Shown: positions 1 through 8,367 of the stretch, piece after piece
Layout of the letters: the number at the start of each line of letters is the position of its first letter
Position numbering within the stretch: the stretch's first letter is position 1
Source: Pomphorhynchus laevis
Lineage: Eukaryota; Acanthocephala; Palaeacanthocephala; Echinorhynchida; Pomphorhynchidae
Assembly (NCBI GenBank): GCA_012934845.2
Contig: WNNJ02003440.1
Coordinates: 124,001 to 188,000 of the forward strand
Length of the DNA stretch: 64,000 nucleotides
Direction: 5' to 3'
Program-made: the position numbers and the translations under genes
Notes under the pieces: model-generated
What the model saw: the letters and a program-made list of their open reading frames with translations, nothing else
The model's database searches: none
Told to the model about the DNA's origin: nothing

Positions 1-420
1 TAATCTGTACATTTTTTAATTCTACATTTTAAAACGATCGTAGACATGTATACTTATTCAATATGTAAAAAATCGTATGTGTATTTTATAGATAGATTAT
101 TTAAAAATATTGGAGCTTGATTTGGAAATTACGAACATAAAACAATTTGTATAACCTTCGATCTACCCTCATAAGTCAGAGAGTGTGCAAAGTCTTTATT
201 AATATGCTCGAATCGTACCACAATCAAGCGTCATTCTGAAGTAAGCCATCACTTCGATTGTATTATTAAAGTGTTGTTTGCCATCAAAGCGTAATCATTT
301 TCTTAAAGACTTCGCACCCTTTCCCATTAAGTAAAGAATATTTAAACAGTATTGATCCCCCTTCACCATAGAAAGGAGACTAAGGGTGTTTTTTTTGCGC
401 TACTAAAAGATACGCGTTAT

Positions 421-870
421 CAAAGCGCTGGCTATCGAAGCGCTGGCTATCGAAGCGCTGGCTATCGAAGCGCTGGCTATCGAAGCGCTGGCTATCGAAG
501 CGCTGGCTATCGAAGCGCTGGCTATCGAAGCGCTGGCTATCGAAGCGCTGGCTATCGAAGCGCTGGCTATCGAAGCGCTGGCTATCGAAGCGCTGGCTAT
601 CGAAGCGCTGGCTATCGAAGCGCTGGCTATCGAAGCGCTGGCTATCGAAGCGCTGGCTATCGAAGCGCTGGCTATCGAAGCGCTGGCTATCGAAGCGCTG
701 GCTATCGAAGCGCTGGCTATCGAAGCGCTGGCTATCGAAGCGCTGGCTATCGAAGCGCTGGCTATCGAAGCGCTGGCTATCAAAGCGCTGGCTATCGAAG
801 TGCTGACTATCGAAGCGCTGGCTATGAAAGCGCTGGCCATCGAAACGTTAACTATCGAAGCGTCAAGCAT
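421..870. repeat. 15-bp minisatellite, 30 units
   Basis: Thirty head-to-tail copies of the 15-mer CGAAGCGCTGGCTAT. The units up to 780 are nearly uniform; those from 781 to 870 are progressively degenerate. Because the unit is a multiple of three, the array stays open on both strands (YRSAG repeats on +, SIASA repeats on -). The apparent + frame at 352-933 opens with TTG, not ATG, and I do not regard either frame as a gene. Confidence 0.97.
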
Positions 871-930
871 CTTCTCAAAGACTTCGCCATGTACCTTTTC
901 CCCTTAATTAAGAAAGAAGGCGACATCTGT

Positions 931-1163
931 TAACTTGGTTGTAACATATTATATAGTAATATATTATTACTATAAAATTATATAATTCATATAGATTTGA
1001 TATATTTCATTATAAAAATGATATATTTCATTATAAAAATGAAATATAAAAATGAAAATAAGTATTAACTTGCTTGCAACCTATTATATAGTAATATATT
1101 ATTACTATGAAATTATAAATTGTATATAGATTTGATATATTTTATAATAAAAATGAAATATAA
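931..1163. repeat. Two-copy 134-bp tandem duplication
   Basis: A block starting TTAACTTGGTTGTAAC at 931 recurs at 1065 as TTAACTTGCTTGCAAC. Both continue through the same AT-rich text, including a TAATATATTATTACTAT palindrome and a GATATATTT/AAAAATGAAATATA run. It lies inside the inverted-repeat element, next to the minisatellite. Confidence 0.85.
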
Positions 1164-1164
1164 G

Positions 1165-1196
1165 CCAGCGCTTTGATAATACTATCAAAGCGCTGG
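1165..1196. other. Perfect hairpin with minisatellite motif
   Basis: CCAGCGCTTTGATA (1165-1178) is followed after four bases by its exact reverse complement (1183-1196). The arm contains the AGCGCTGG core of the minisatellite 300 bp upstream, so it looks like two opposed copies of that unit. Confidence 0.9.
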
Positions 1197-1582
1197 TTTA
1201 TTCATAATGGCGTTTGATTTCGGATGGCGTCGCACCTTTCCCTAAAGGAGTAAAGGGAAAGACATAGTCTTTATTTCCCTTAAGGGGTTCATTTAAATAC
1301 AATCAATCCCTATTCCCCTTTGGAAGTGGATTAAGGGTACACTTAATAACTGGTCTTCTTAAAGAAGATGCTGACGCGTCGATAACCGGCACTACAATAA
1401 TATCGAAGAGCTGGATTATCTCATAATTAAGATTGATTGCGGATGACGTTGAGTATCTTAAAGATTTCCCCCTCTTATCTTGGGGGTAGATCGAAGGTTA
1501 TATAAAGTTCTTAAAATGTGCGTAATTTCTTCCAGTCAAAGTTTCAATATTATTAATGCACATATGATTTTATAAATTTTTT

Positions 1583-2008
1583 ATCAAATCAGCTAACTGA
1601 GTCTACGTATTTAATATTATTATAAATAAACAAAACATAATAATGCTAAATCAAAATTTAATAATTAAATAATAAAATAAATAATTGTTATAAGATTTTT
1701 TATAATTTAAATCAATTTGAAATAAAAAACGAAATTTTAAATAAAAGTCATGTTTATGTATTGACTAATAAATAATAGACGTTGTATCAGAATAAGGATT
1801 AGAGGTCATCAGGAGGAACTGCCATGTTCCTCCTGATGACGGTAAATCATATCTCACTTGAGTTGTAAAATTTATTTTTAATAATACTTGAATTAGATAA
1901 ATTATAGGTCATCAGGAGGAACGGCTATGCTATCAGGTTTCGGCTCCTAACTCTTCTACCTAACATAGCAGCGAGGCCAAATACGTGTTAAAAACGTATT
2001 TCCACTGA
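1583..2008 (-). mobile_element. PLE terminal repeat (copy 1)
   Basis: This starts with the end sequence shared by all terminal copies in the window (ATCAGCTAACTGAGTCTACG) and runs through GACTAATAAATAAT, AGGTCATCAGGAGGAAC and TATCAGGTTTCGG to the GCAGC...GGCCAAATACG block. The same order is found beside Penelope-like RT sequence at 59251, 58231 and 63593 (reversed). Here the body is missing because LINE-A follows directly. Two copies of GTCATCAGGAGGAAC are present. The first (1805-1819) pairs perfectly with 1826-1840, and the second is at 1908-1922. Confidence 0.7.
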
Positions 2009-2310
2009 CCTAAAAAAAGTTTTGGTTTCTTATAAACATACAATCGTCCAGCTTTCAGATCGTCCAGCTTCGAAAAGAAGAGAAAAAGAATAAGTTCATT
2101 AACAACAATGGTCAGAGGTAAGCCGTAGAACCAAATACTTTGCTGCACATGTAACGGACCTTAAAAAATTTTGGTTTCTAATAAACATACACTTAAAAAA
2201 GTTTGAGATATAATAACATACAATACTACTTTCAACTACTTATTACAACTACTTACAATCACACTAATTACAACTACTTACAATCACACACAAACTATCT
2301 AACAATTATT
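2009..2310 (+). promoter_or_regulatory. LINE-A 5' UTR with duplicated 5' unit
   Basis: The block ACCTAAAAAAAGTTTTGG...ATAAACATAC at 2009 recurs at 2157. An ATG at 2108 begins MVRGKP...CCTCNG, a short copy of the real ORF start MPKGKP...CCSCNG at 2311. The first unit therefore includes 5' UTR plus the first ~55 bases of the ORF, and is followed by a second complete 5' UTR. A TTTGAGATA-ATAACATACA motif at about 2198-2222 is shared with LINE-A copy 5 (31231-31706, minus). It probably marks the element's internal promoter region; that role is inference. Confidence 0.6.
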
Positions 2311-2484
2311 ATGCCAAAAGGAAAACCTGCTTCCTTTGCAAAATGTTGTTCATGTAATGGACCTAATGCCAGATGTAAAGGCTGTAAATGTGCAAGATCA
2401 AATGAGAGTTGTATTAATTGTCAAGCACCTCTGTGTTCGAATAAAGTACAATCCAGTATATTTAAAAAATACGACAACCTCTGA
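2311..2484 (+). CDS. LINE-A ORF start, Cys-rich CXC-like domain
   Basis: ATG at 2311 opens MPKGKP, followed by CCSCNGPNARCKGCKCAR and CINCQAPLCSN: ten cysteines in about 35 residues, spaced CxC/CxxC. This resembles the CXC (tesmin/TSO1-like) zinc-binding pattern and probably binds nucleic acid. An earlier in-frame start at 2203 is given by some predictions, but 2203-2310 is repeat-rich 5' UTR and 2311 is where the duplicated unit also starts. The frame ends at 2484, where the first frameshift separates it from the rest of the ORF. Confidence 0.6.
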   Translation: MPKGKPASFAKCCSCNGPNARCKGCKCARSNESCINCQAPLCSNKVQSSIFKKYDNL

Positions 2485-2537
2485 CTCGTACAGCTAGCAT
2501 AGTACTATATACTTCAAGTGAATCACAAGATCTTGCC

Positions 2538-2900
2538 TTGATTTCAAGTCCATCAAATTCCGATAGACAAACAACATTTCAAAAAATGATCGACGACACA
2601 TTCTACCAAGTGATTCATTGGATTCCGAATCTGTACTCATTATTAAAGTGCAACGTTAGTAATAATTTTGTTGACAAGTTAGCTGAATTATTCTCCTTAG
2701 CTGCATGTGATATACCTAACATGGCCTTACACCTCAAGACAGTAACTGTATTCTGTCAATTGATTTTACAAGCGACGCCAAAATCAAAAGCCAAAGTTAT
2801 TCGATGTAATGTAGCCCGTAGGTTGATTCTTTGGCACGAAAATAGGATTGATGACTTACTTCACGAGTCGTCCATTTTGCAAAAGGAAAAAAAGATTTAA
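2538..2900 (+). pseudogene. LINE-A N-terminal region, part 1
   Basis: A 120-residue open stretch starting at a TTG, without its own ATG. It contains IHWIPNLYSLLKC and TVFCQLILQ, and similar text occurs in LINE-A copy 8 (VCQWRPNHLCLPLC, ATVFSNLILQ) and copy 5 (IKWSPNLFSLPGC, TVVFPQLILQ). It is the conserved linker between the Cys-rich domain and the RT. Its function is unknown. Confidence 0.6.
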
Positions 2901-3342
2901 GCATGCAAAACCAAGAAATGAATTGAAATGGATAAGTCGTTTCCAAAATCTACTAGGTAACGGAAAAACTAACACTGCCATGAAATTACTGGAAGATCCA
3001 CAAGAATATGGAAAAATTTTACATGTAAATGACGATATTGGTGGGACTAATGTCATGAAAAAACTTGTTGAATTACATCCTGTGAGTAAGGCCGCCGACG
3101 AATCGGTTCTTCTCTCAACACCTCTGACCGGAATCGGTTTGGTACCTACATTGCGATTTCTAGATATATCTGAAACTGACATCAAAACAGCAAGTAGAAA
3201 AACTCAGGGATCAGCGGGACCATCAGGTGTTGATGCTTTGCAATGGCGCTCGATGTTAAATTCATTTGGAAAAAGTTCAAGTAAACTTGCTTCCTTCCAT
3301 TGCCCAATTTACAATTATCATCGCAACTCAGCCACTAGATAA
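2848..3342 (+). pseudogene. LINE-A N-terminal region, part 2
   Basis: This continues the protein in another frame (overlap 2848-2900). It contains VPTLRFLDIS and the motif GSAGPSGVDALQW, which stands just before the RT fingers in this family. Copies 5 and 8 have ESAGSSALDAAAW and GSAGSSGVDAQSW at the same point. The frame is lost near 3270-3340, where the RT frame takes over. Confidence 0.65.
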
Positions 3343-5191
3343 AAATGCCCTGGAGGCACTTAAGGTAAGTCGCTTGATAGCACTGGATAAAAATCCGGGT
3401 ATTAGACCGATAGGCATCGGAGAAACATTACGTCGTATAATCGGCAAGACAATTGCAGAAAGAATTAAGGGTGATTTACAATCTGTTGTGGGTAATAAAC
3501 AGTTATGTTCAGGACAAAGGTGCGGGATTGAATTTGCAATTCATTCCATCAGAAAGATGTACAACGATAACCTAGAAAACTGTATTTTACAACTGGATGC
3601 ATCGAATGCATTTAACACTGTCAACAGAGCAGTCGCATTGAAAAATGTTGATAAGATATGTCCATCATTTTCCGTGATTCTGCGCAATATGTATTCGAGC
3701 TCGACCTTACTGACTGTCGAGGACGATTTAATTCCATCATCGGAAGGGTTCACGCAAGGCGATCCCTTAGCTATGATAGCGTATGCAGTAGCGTCAATAC
3801 CAATCATCATGACTTTGAAGGAACGTTTTCCTAAAACCACGCATAGATGGTATGCAGATGATGCGCACATTGTCGGTGACGCTCACACACTCTTCGACGT
3901 TTGGACCTGCATACGAGATATTGGCCCAAAGTATGGCTTCTTCCTAAATGAAGAGAAATGCCAAATATTAGTTCATAAAGATAATGAAGATTATACGTGT
4001 TCGCTATTTGAAAAACAGAAGTTGCAAATAACTTCTGATGGATTGAAGGTTTTGGGAGCCGCAATTGGTACGGAATCATTTATGACTCAGTTTATGACAC
4101 GAAAGATAGATGCGTGGACCAAAAGCCTTCAAAATTTGATCTTAGTAGCAAATGAAAATCCTTATCTGGCATACATAGTTTTTACACAATCCTTTCAATT
4201 TAAATGGCGATTTATTCAACGAACATGCCCAGTAGAAGAAACTCAATTTAAACAGCTTTCGAATTTCATTGTCAATAAAGTGATTACGTCCATGATTGGC
4301 ATTAGACTCCTTCAGTCCCACATTGACATTATTCAGTTACCTCTACGTTATGGTGGACTTGGAATTTCGCTGCCGGATACACGACCTGAACTAAACCTAA
4401 AGTATTCGATTCGTTTGTGCAGTATCCTTTCTGAAAATATTCCTGTAACTCAAATCAAGGCAAAACAACAGGAGAAAGCTTTAGAGATATCAAAAGAGCG
4501 TGACATCGATTTTCAAAAGCAAGCATACGCATTAAAATTTCATAATGAAGAGGCATACCATAAAATGTTGTACGCAAGCATGAAGGGAGCGTCAACATGG
4601 TTGTCCGTTAGAGCATTCGAACATTGTCATCACGCCTTGTCTAAAAATGAATTTCATGATGCTGTAGCAGCAATATATGGTTGGTCACCTCCAAATGCAC
4701 TATCAACGTGTCTTTGCAATGTCAAATTTGAAATTTCACATGCACATTCTTGTCAAGTAAGTGGATTACCATCAATTCGTCACAATACCATATGTGATTT
4801 GATCACCGCTGAGCTAAATATTTTATCTCTCACTGCTGCTCGAGAGCCTGTGCTTACCGTAATATCCCCGAGTGTAGTGTTTGAAAGATCAACGACGTCC
4901 AAGGAACAAGGAGCACAACTAGACATTGAATGTTATGGGTTATTTGGAAATCGAACGGAGCGATCCTTAATGGATGTATGTATATTCAACCATCTAGCTC
5001 CTTCGTATTCTCTTGGCAACCCTTATTCACACTTCATGTACCACGCACAGAGAAAGTACGCAAAGTATGGTGAACGAATTGAGCGTTTTGAAAGAGCGAG
5101 CTTCAATCCATTGATTTTTGCAGCTAATGGAGGAATAGATATGCGTTATAGTTATTATAACATATGTATGTATATCTTTTTCCGAATATAA
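3266..5191 (+). CDS. LINE-A reverse transcriptase and C-terminal nuclease-like domain
   Basis: A 641-residue frame. The RT has LDKNPGIRPIGIGETLRR (~40-57), motif A LDASNAFNTVNR (~110), motif B EGFTQGDPLAM (~160) and the catalytic RWYADDAH (~193). The C-terminal half has CLCN...HSC (~482), GLPSIRHN (~502), AQLDIEC (~550) and ERSLMDVCIF (~565), in the order of the zinc-knuckle plus PD-(D/E)xK-like endonuclease of R2-type LINEs. All catalytic residues I can judge are present. The last ~18 residues after FAANGG come from an opposite-strand PLE fragment, so the natural C-terminus is lost. Confidence 0.85.
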   Translation: MEKVQVNLLPSIAQFTIIIATQPLDKNALEALKVSRLIALDKNPGIRPIGIGETLRRIIGKTIAERIKGDLQSVVGNKQLCSGQRCGIEFAIHSIRKMYNDNLENCILQLDASNAFNTVNRAVALKNVDKICPSFSVILRNMYSSSTLLTVEDDLIPSSEGFTQGDPLAMIAYAVASIPIIMTLKERFPKTTHRWYADDAHIVGDAHTLFDVWTCIRDIGPKYGFFLNEEKCQILVHKDNEDYTCSLFEKQKLQITSDGLKVLGAAIGTESFMTQFMTRKIDAWTKSLQNLILVANENPYLAYIVFTQSFQFKWRFIQRTCPVEETQFKQLSNFIVNKVITSMIGIRLLQSHIDIIQLPLRYGGLGISLPDTRPELNLKYSIRLCSILSENIPVTQIKAKQQEKALEISKERDIDFQKQAYALKFHNEEAYHKMLYASMKGASTWLSVRAFEHCHHALSKNEFHDAVAAIYGWSPPNALSTCLCNVKFEISHAHSCQVSGLPSIRHNTICDLITAELNILSLTAAREPVLTVISPSVVFERSTTSKEQGAQLDIECYGLFGNRTERSLMDVCIFNHLAPSYSLGNPYSHFMYHAQRKYAKYGERIERFERASFNPLIFAANGGIDMRYSYYNICMYIFFRI

Positions 5192-5430
5192 AATTAATTA
5201 ATTTTACTAATGCTTCTTTAATATCTACTAAATCTAGATTTGTAGATTTATATTTTGAAAATTTATTCCTTTTGTATGTATGTATTTATATTATAAAATC
5301 GTATGTATTTATAAAATGTATGTATTTATAAAATCGTATGTATTTATATTTTGAAAATTTATTCCTCTTGTATGCTCTAAAATTTCTTTTGTAGAATTAA
5401 TACTGAAATTGTGTTTTGATTAATACTGAC
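5143..5430 (-). mobile_element. PLE body fragment
   Basis: Reversed, this matches the PLE stretch at 62800-62990: GCGTTATAGTTATTATAAC, TCTTTTTCCGAATATAA, TAATGCTTCTTTAATATC and TATTTTGAAAATTTATTCC. A GTATGTATTTATA motif has expanded to about five copies at 5275-5350, duplicating the flanking TATTTTGAAAATTTATTCC. The left edge abuts the end of LINE-A. Confidence 0.7.
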
Positions 5431-5439
5431 ATAATGTTA

Positions 5440-6112
5440 TCGAGATGTGGGTGCATTGGTACGGCTATTGTAGACATCCCATCATACCTCTGTGGAATAA
5501 TGTGATGCGGCCATTTTGACAAAACTGGTTATAGTGCCGTTATGATATATCGCTGGTACAACAGAAGCGAGTGAAAAGTAACAAATCTTGCCACGCTATC
5601 AGATCGGATGGTGCCTTGGATACTGCCCGTATTAATGACCCTAGTTTTAGCGCCACAGTTGGTCGTGCTCCCGTATGAATTCGTCGAATCTTACGAAATC
5701 CCTCTCAAAAAGATTTCTTTATAAGTGTGACAGGACATTCTAAATTATTTACGGGTCATTGTGTTGCAACTATGTCGGTATTAAAGATAGCTGGGTTAAA
5801 TGGTGTGTCTTGCTCGCATAACCTTTGCATTCGATACCGTTCATCGAATTTTCGATCTTTCGATCCTTTCTTCCCGCTGACGCCCGACACGTCATTCTCG
5901 GTTATCATGTCATTTCCTTCGTCACGGCATATATTTCCAACTGTGGCTGCATGTTGAGCTGGCAAAAGACCAGATCCGGGGCTGCGGAAACTGGTTGGTT
6001 CATGGACTTGAATTCTGCCGTTAATGGTAAGTGCCGATAATTTCCCGCATCGCAGACACTTACCTTTGTCCTCGACAATTTCCCCACGTTTAATATGATT
6101 TTAATCTTCTCT
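5440..6112 (-). pseudogene. LINE-C N-terminal fragment
   Basis: Reading leftward from about 6100, an open frame runs EDKGKCLRCGKLSALTING, RIQVHEP and SPGSGL (5' part), then 5756-5965 KKGSKDRKFDERYRMQ. Farther left, another frame gives SLIRAVSKAPSDLIAW followed by LLLFTRFC. A CxxCGK...LT.NG....H...PGSG motif and an AW..LL.F block are known from N-terminal parts of LINEs whose C-terminus reads RPADI...DFAVTNPLQ, which is the LINE-C type here. The link to LINE-C is inference, because the other two copies lack this part. Frames are broken. Confidence 0.4.
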
Positions 6113-6690
6113 TGTTAGCTGTGTCATGCTCTTTTTGTAAGTAGTTAGTAATCAAGAATTTTTAAGCTCAAAATTATTTGTTATGTACTTTATGTTTCGT
6201 AGTTCTCGTCTCGAATAATATCGTTGTCTTGTCGTAGAAGAGACGCTCGAGCGGATTGAGCGCGTCTGAAATTCGTTTAATATTTTAAATAATTGGAATT
6301 TTAGTTTATTGTTTATTGTTTATTTTAGTTCAATGTTTATTGTTTAAAATAGTTTAATTACTTTGTTCTGTGTTGATGACATTTCCATTTGTTTCTATTA
6401 GTTGTGGGACACTGGGAAAGAGAATAAATTACAATATGGCCATATTAGAACCTGCTTTAAATAATTTATTTCACTAATTATGGTATACGATCAATGTAAA
6501 CTTAGTTCCATAGTTGACTAAAGAGACGTTCCACGAATGCTCGAATTCAGTTATTATTTTGGTCGTTAAAATATCACCAAATAATTTTGAATTTTCTAAA
6601 TATTTTTTGAATATTCAAAATATTTTTAATTCAATTATCTTTTGGATAAATGACATGAATTGATATCTAGAATTGATGTTGAGAGATATC
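6113..6690. other. AT-rich stretch, no gene seen
   Basis: It holds a TTTATTG micro-repeat (about 6304-6350). A block TTAATATTTT.AATAATTGG (about 6279-6310) recurs at 43510-43540, and TTGATG..ATTTCCATTTG (about 6376-6400) recurs near 43113. These shared blocks suggest old element UTR sequence. No coding frame. Confidence 0.5.
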
Positions 6691-6694
6691 GATG

Positions 6695-7249
6695 TTATAT
6701 CTTAATATAGTAAGGGATATCGTTGCTAAATAGCAGACAGAAGGGTGTAGCGGCAAACAATTGAGAGTTGTTTGCGTCCAATACATTCAAATTGTGAATT
6801 TTATAAATATAATATGTCGCCTCTCTCGATTTGGATTCTGAATCTGCTGATAAAGCGTTTGCGCTGCTATTGGTAATGTGCGCGCTTGACTGTTCCACCT
6901 TTTCAGTTTTGTCTTGTTGAGATTCATAGAAGAGACCACTCGAAATATCAGGTGTCTCAACGGAGCGCTGTATATTGTCCATTGATATTATTTTGGGCAT
7001 AACTGCTTTAGCGTAAATCGTCGGCGAGCGATCAACTTGTTGACCTACTAAGTTAGTCTGCAAGTCTTTATTTGTATGTTTTTCATTTCTCAGACTTTTT
7101 AAAGTACTGAAGGTAGATACTGAAGCGCGTTCAGATATAGCATGTTTAGGCTTACTTTCAAGAACAATGGTGCGATTTTTTTGGATGCTTATAACGCGTT
7201 GGCACCTTCGTACTCCATGAAACGTCCTCTTGAATCCCATAATTTTCAT
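6695..7249 (-). CDS. Unrecognised 184-residue ORF
   Basis: An ATG-initiated frame on the minus strand, MKIMGFKRTFHGVRRCQ..., with a basic N-terminus (~1-50) and a Ser/Glu/Lys-rich polar remainder ending in a hydrophobic FCLLFSNDIPYYIKI. I recognise no domain. It begins exactly where a plus-strand LINE-A tail begins (7250), so the start may be a junction effect. It could be a broken ORF1 of a LINE or a host exon. Base composition is less AT-rich than its flanks. Confidence 0.3.
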   Translation of the reverse strand: MKIMGFKRTFHGVRRCQRVISIQKNRTIVLESKPKHAISERASVSTFSTLKSLRNEKHTNKDLQTNLVGQQVDRSPTIYAKAVMPKIISMDNIQRSVETPDISSGLFYESQQDKTEKVEQSSAHITNSSANALSADSESKSREATYYIYKIHNLNVLDANNSQLFAATPFCLLFSNDIPYYIKI

Positions 7250-7425
7250 CAGCAGCGCAAATATGCAAAATACTGAGAGCGAATCACAGAATTAGAACGT
7301 GCTCCTTTATTTGCAATAATGTTTTCAATGTCGGGTGGAATAGGACCGAAAGCCGATAGAATACTAAATTGAATTTCTATCAGAAATGCCGAAATAATAA
7401 TAAGGAATTTCTTAAATAAATAACT
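7250..7425 (+). pseudogene. LINE-A copy 2, C-terminal tail
   Basis: On + this reads RKYAKY, (stop), ERITELERAPLFAIMFSMSG, matching RKYAKYGERIERFERASF of copy 1. One stop replaces the Gly codon. It is a short remnant squeezed between the unrecognised ORF and the 3' end of LINE-B. Confidence 0.7.
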
Positions 7426-7506
7426 TAACAACCACTAAAAATAACTTAAAAAGATAGTTGAAAAACAACAGTTCAAGATCGACAAGGAAATCAAAATGTT
7501 TAGTCT

Positions 7507-8290
7507 TCACGATATAATCACGGTTTCAGGTCCAGCGGTATTTGAGCCCTCCAGGCAATCTAACACGTCGCTCTCCGACTTAACTACCCGGGGTCTTTTA
7601 CTGTCCCCCGAAGAGTCCAATCGAGGCAGACTATGCTCAGTAATCGCGATATGAAGAACTTGATAAACATTAGTATTTGCTCTGGGGGACGTATTCTTAA
7701 AAGGAAGACTAATCCCGAGATAGCTCAAGTACCTCAGACGCGCACCTGAGTTTTCTCATTCAATGACAGATGCTAAGCCCGTTTCAGGCCCACCTAGTTC
7801 TGGCCCACCTAGTTCTCTTCAGAATACGTTTGAGTCTATCCAGGAAAGCTTTCGCTGACCAGTTCACCGTAATGGTGAACCCCAGATATTTTACTCGACT
7901 TGTGAAGGTAGGGAGTGATTGATTAGTCAATATGGAAGAAAGAGCTGAAAGTGCTAGTCTCTTTATTTTTTTCTTTGTCGCAGGAGCGTCATGAAAAACA
8001 AGCATCTGCGATTTTGAAGAGTTTAAAATAAAATTGGATATGGGTAACTGATCTTTTAATCTTAAAAAGAAACGGATGATGTCCGAGACTACATATTTGC
8101 ACCTGCGTCAAGAGAACATGAATGTGGTATCATCAGCGTATACTACTAGATGTTTGTTGCGTTTAAAGTTTCTAAAGTTCGATAGAGTCAGCAAGATACA
8201 AGATTGGAGAAAGTGAGTAACCTTGAGACACACCTGTAGTAAGGCAGAACTGACATTCATCAGGATCGTCTTCATAGAAGATACCAGCAT
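7507..8290 (-). pseudogene. LINE-B RT remnants
   Basis: Three broken frames. 8108-8290 holds KHLVVYADDTTFMF (motif C); the adjacent frame gives YEDDPDECQF and TGVSQGYSLSP (motif B). 7784-8005 holds KKIKRLALSALSSI and SRVKYLGFTITVNWSAKA. 7507-7728 is the 3' tail. The same blocks occur at 45884-46563. A 15-bp piece, GGCCCACCTAGTTCT, is doubled at 7786-7815. Confidence 0.7.
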
Positions 8291-8367
8291 AAGACTGAGA
8301 AGGGTTAATGCAAGAAATACTCGCCTTATCCCTACTCAACTGGAACCTGTATCTAGTGATCCAATAT

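Larger units (their letters stand above)
107..1550. mobile_element. Inverted-repeat element with minisatellite core
   Basis: The left end (about 107-182) and the right end (about 1474-1550) are imperfect inverted copies of each other. They share an ATATTG start, an AAATTACG block and the exact core ATAACCTTCGATCTACCC. Between them lie a 15-bp minisatellite, a 134-bp duplication and a hairpin with the minisatellite motif. No transposase frame is present, so this looks like a non-autonomous DNA element (MITE-like) whose core grew by tandem duplication. No clear target-site duplication is visible, and the superfamily cannot be named. Confidence 0.55.
2009..5142 (+). mobile_element. LINE-A copy 1, nearly full length
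   Basis: A non-LTR retrotransposon reading from a repeated 5' UTR through a Cys-rich N-terminus, an RT and an endonuclease-like C-terminus. It sits between a PLE terminal repeat (left) and a PLE body fragment (5143 onward, opposite strand), so it probably inserted into, or replaced part of, a PLE. The coding region needs three frame changes (frames 1, 3, 1, 2), so this copy is dead. The C-terminal layout matches LINEs with a restriction-like endonuclease (R2/NeSL/R4 type). I do not assign the clade. Confidence 0.85.

Noticed and set aside
421-870. CRISPR array
   Set aside because: There are no spacers: units are contiguous 15-mers, and the context is eukaryotic.
352-933. 193-residue + ORF and its 155-residue minus partner as protein genes
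   Set aside because: Both are products of a 15-bp tandem array whose length is a multiple of three. The + frame begins at TTG, and there are no other coding signs.
1899-1990. Canonical hammerhead ribozyme in the PLE terminal repeat
   Set aside because: CTGATGA and CGAAAC boxes are present, but their order (GAAA before CTGATGA) would need a permuted form, and the stems required for a hammerhead core do not pair convincingly. Kept only as a structured-RNA finding.
3541-4079. Minus-strand ORFs over LINE-A copy 1
   Set aside because: They are antisense shadows of the RT frame, without motifs.
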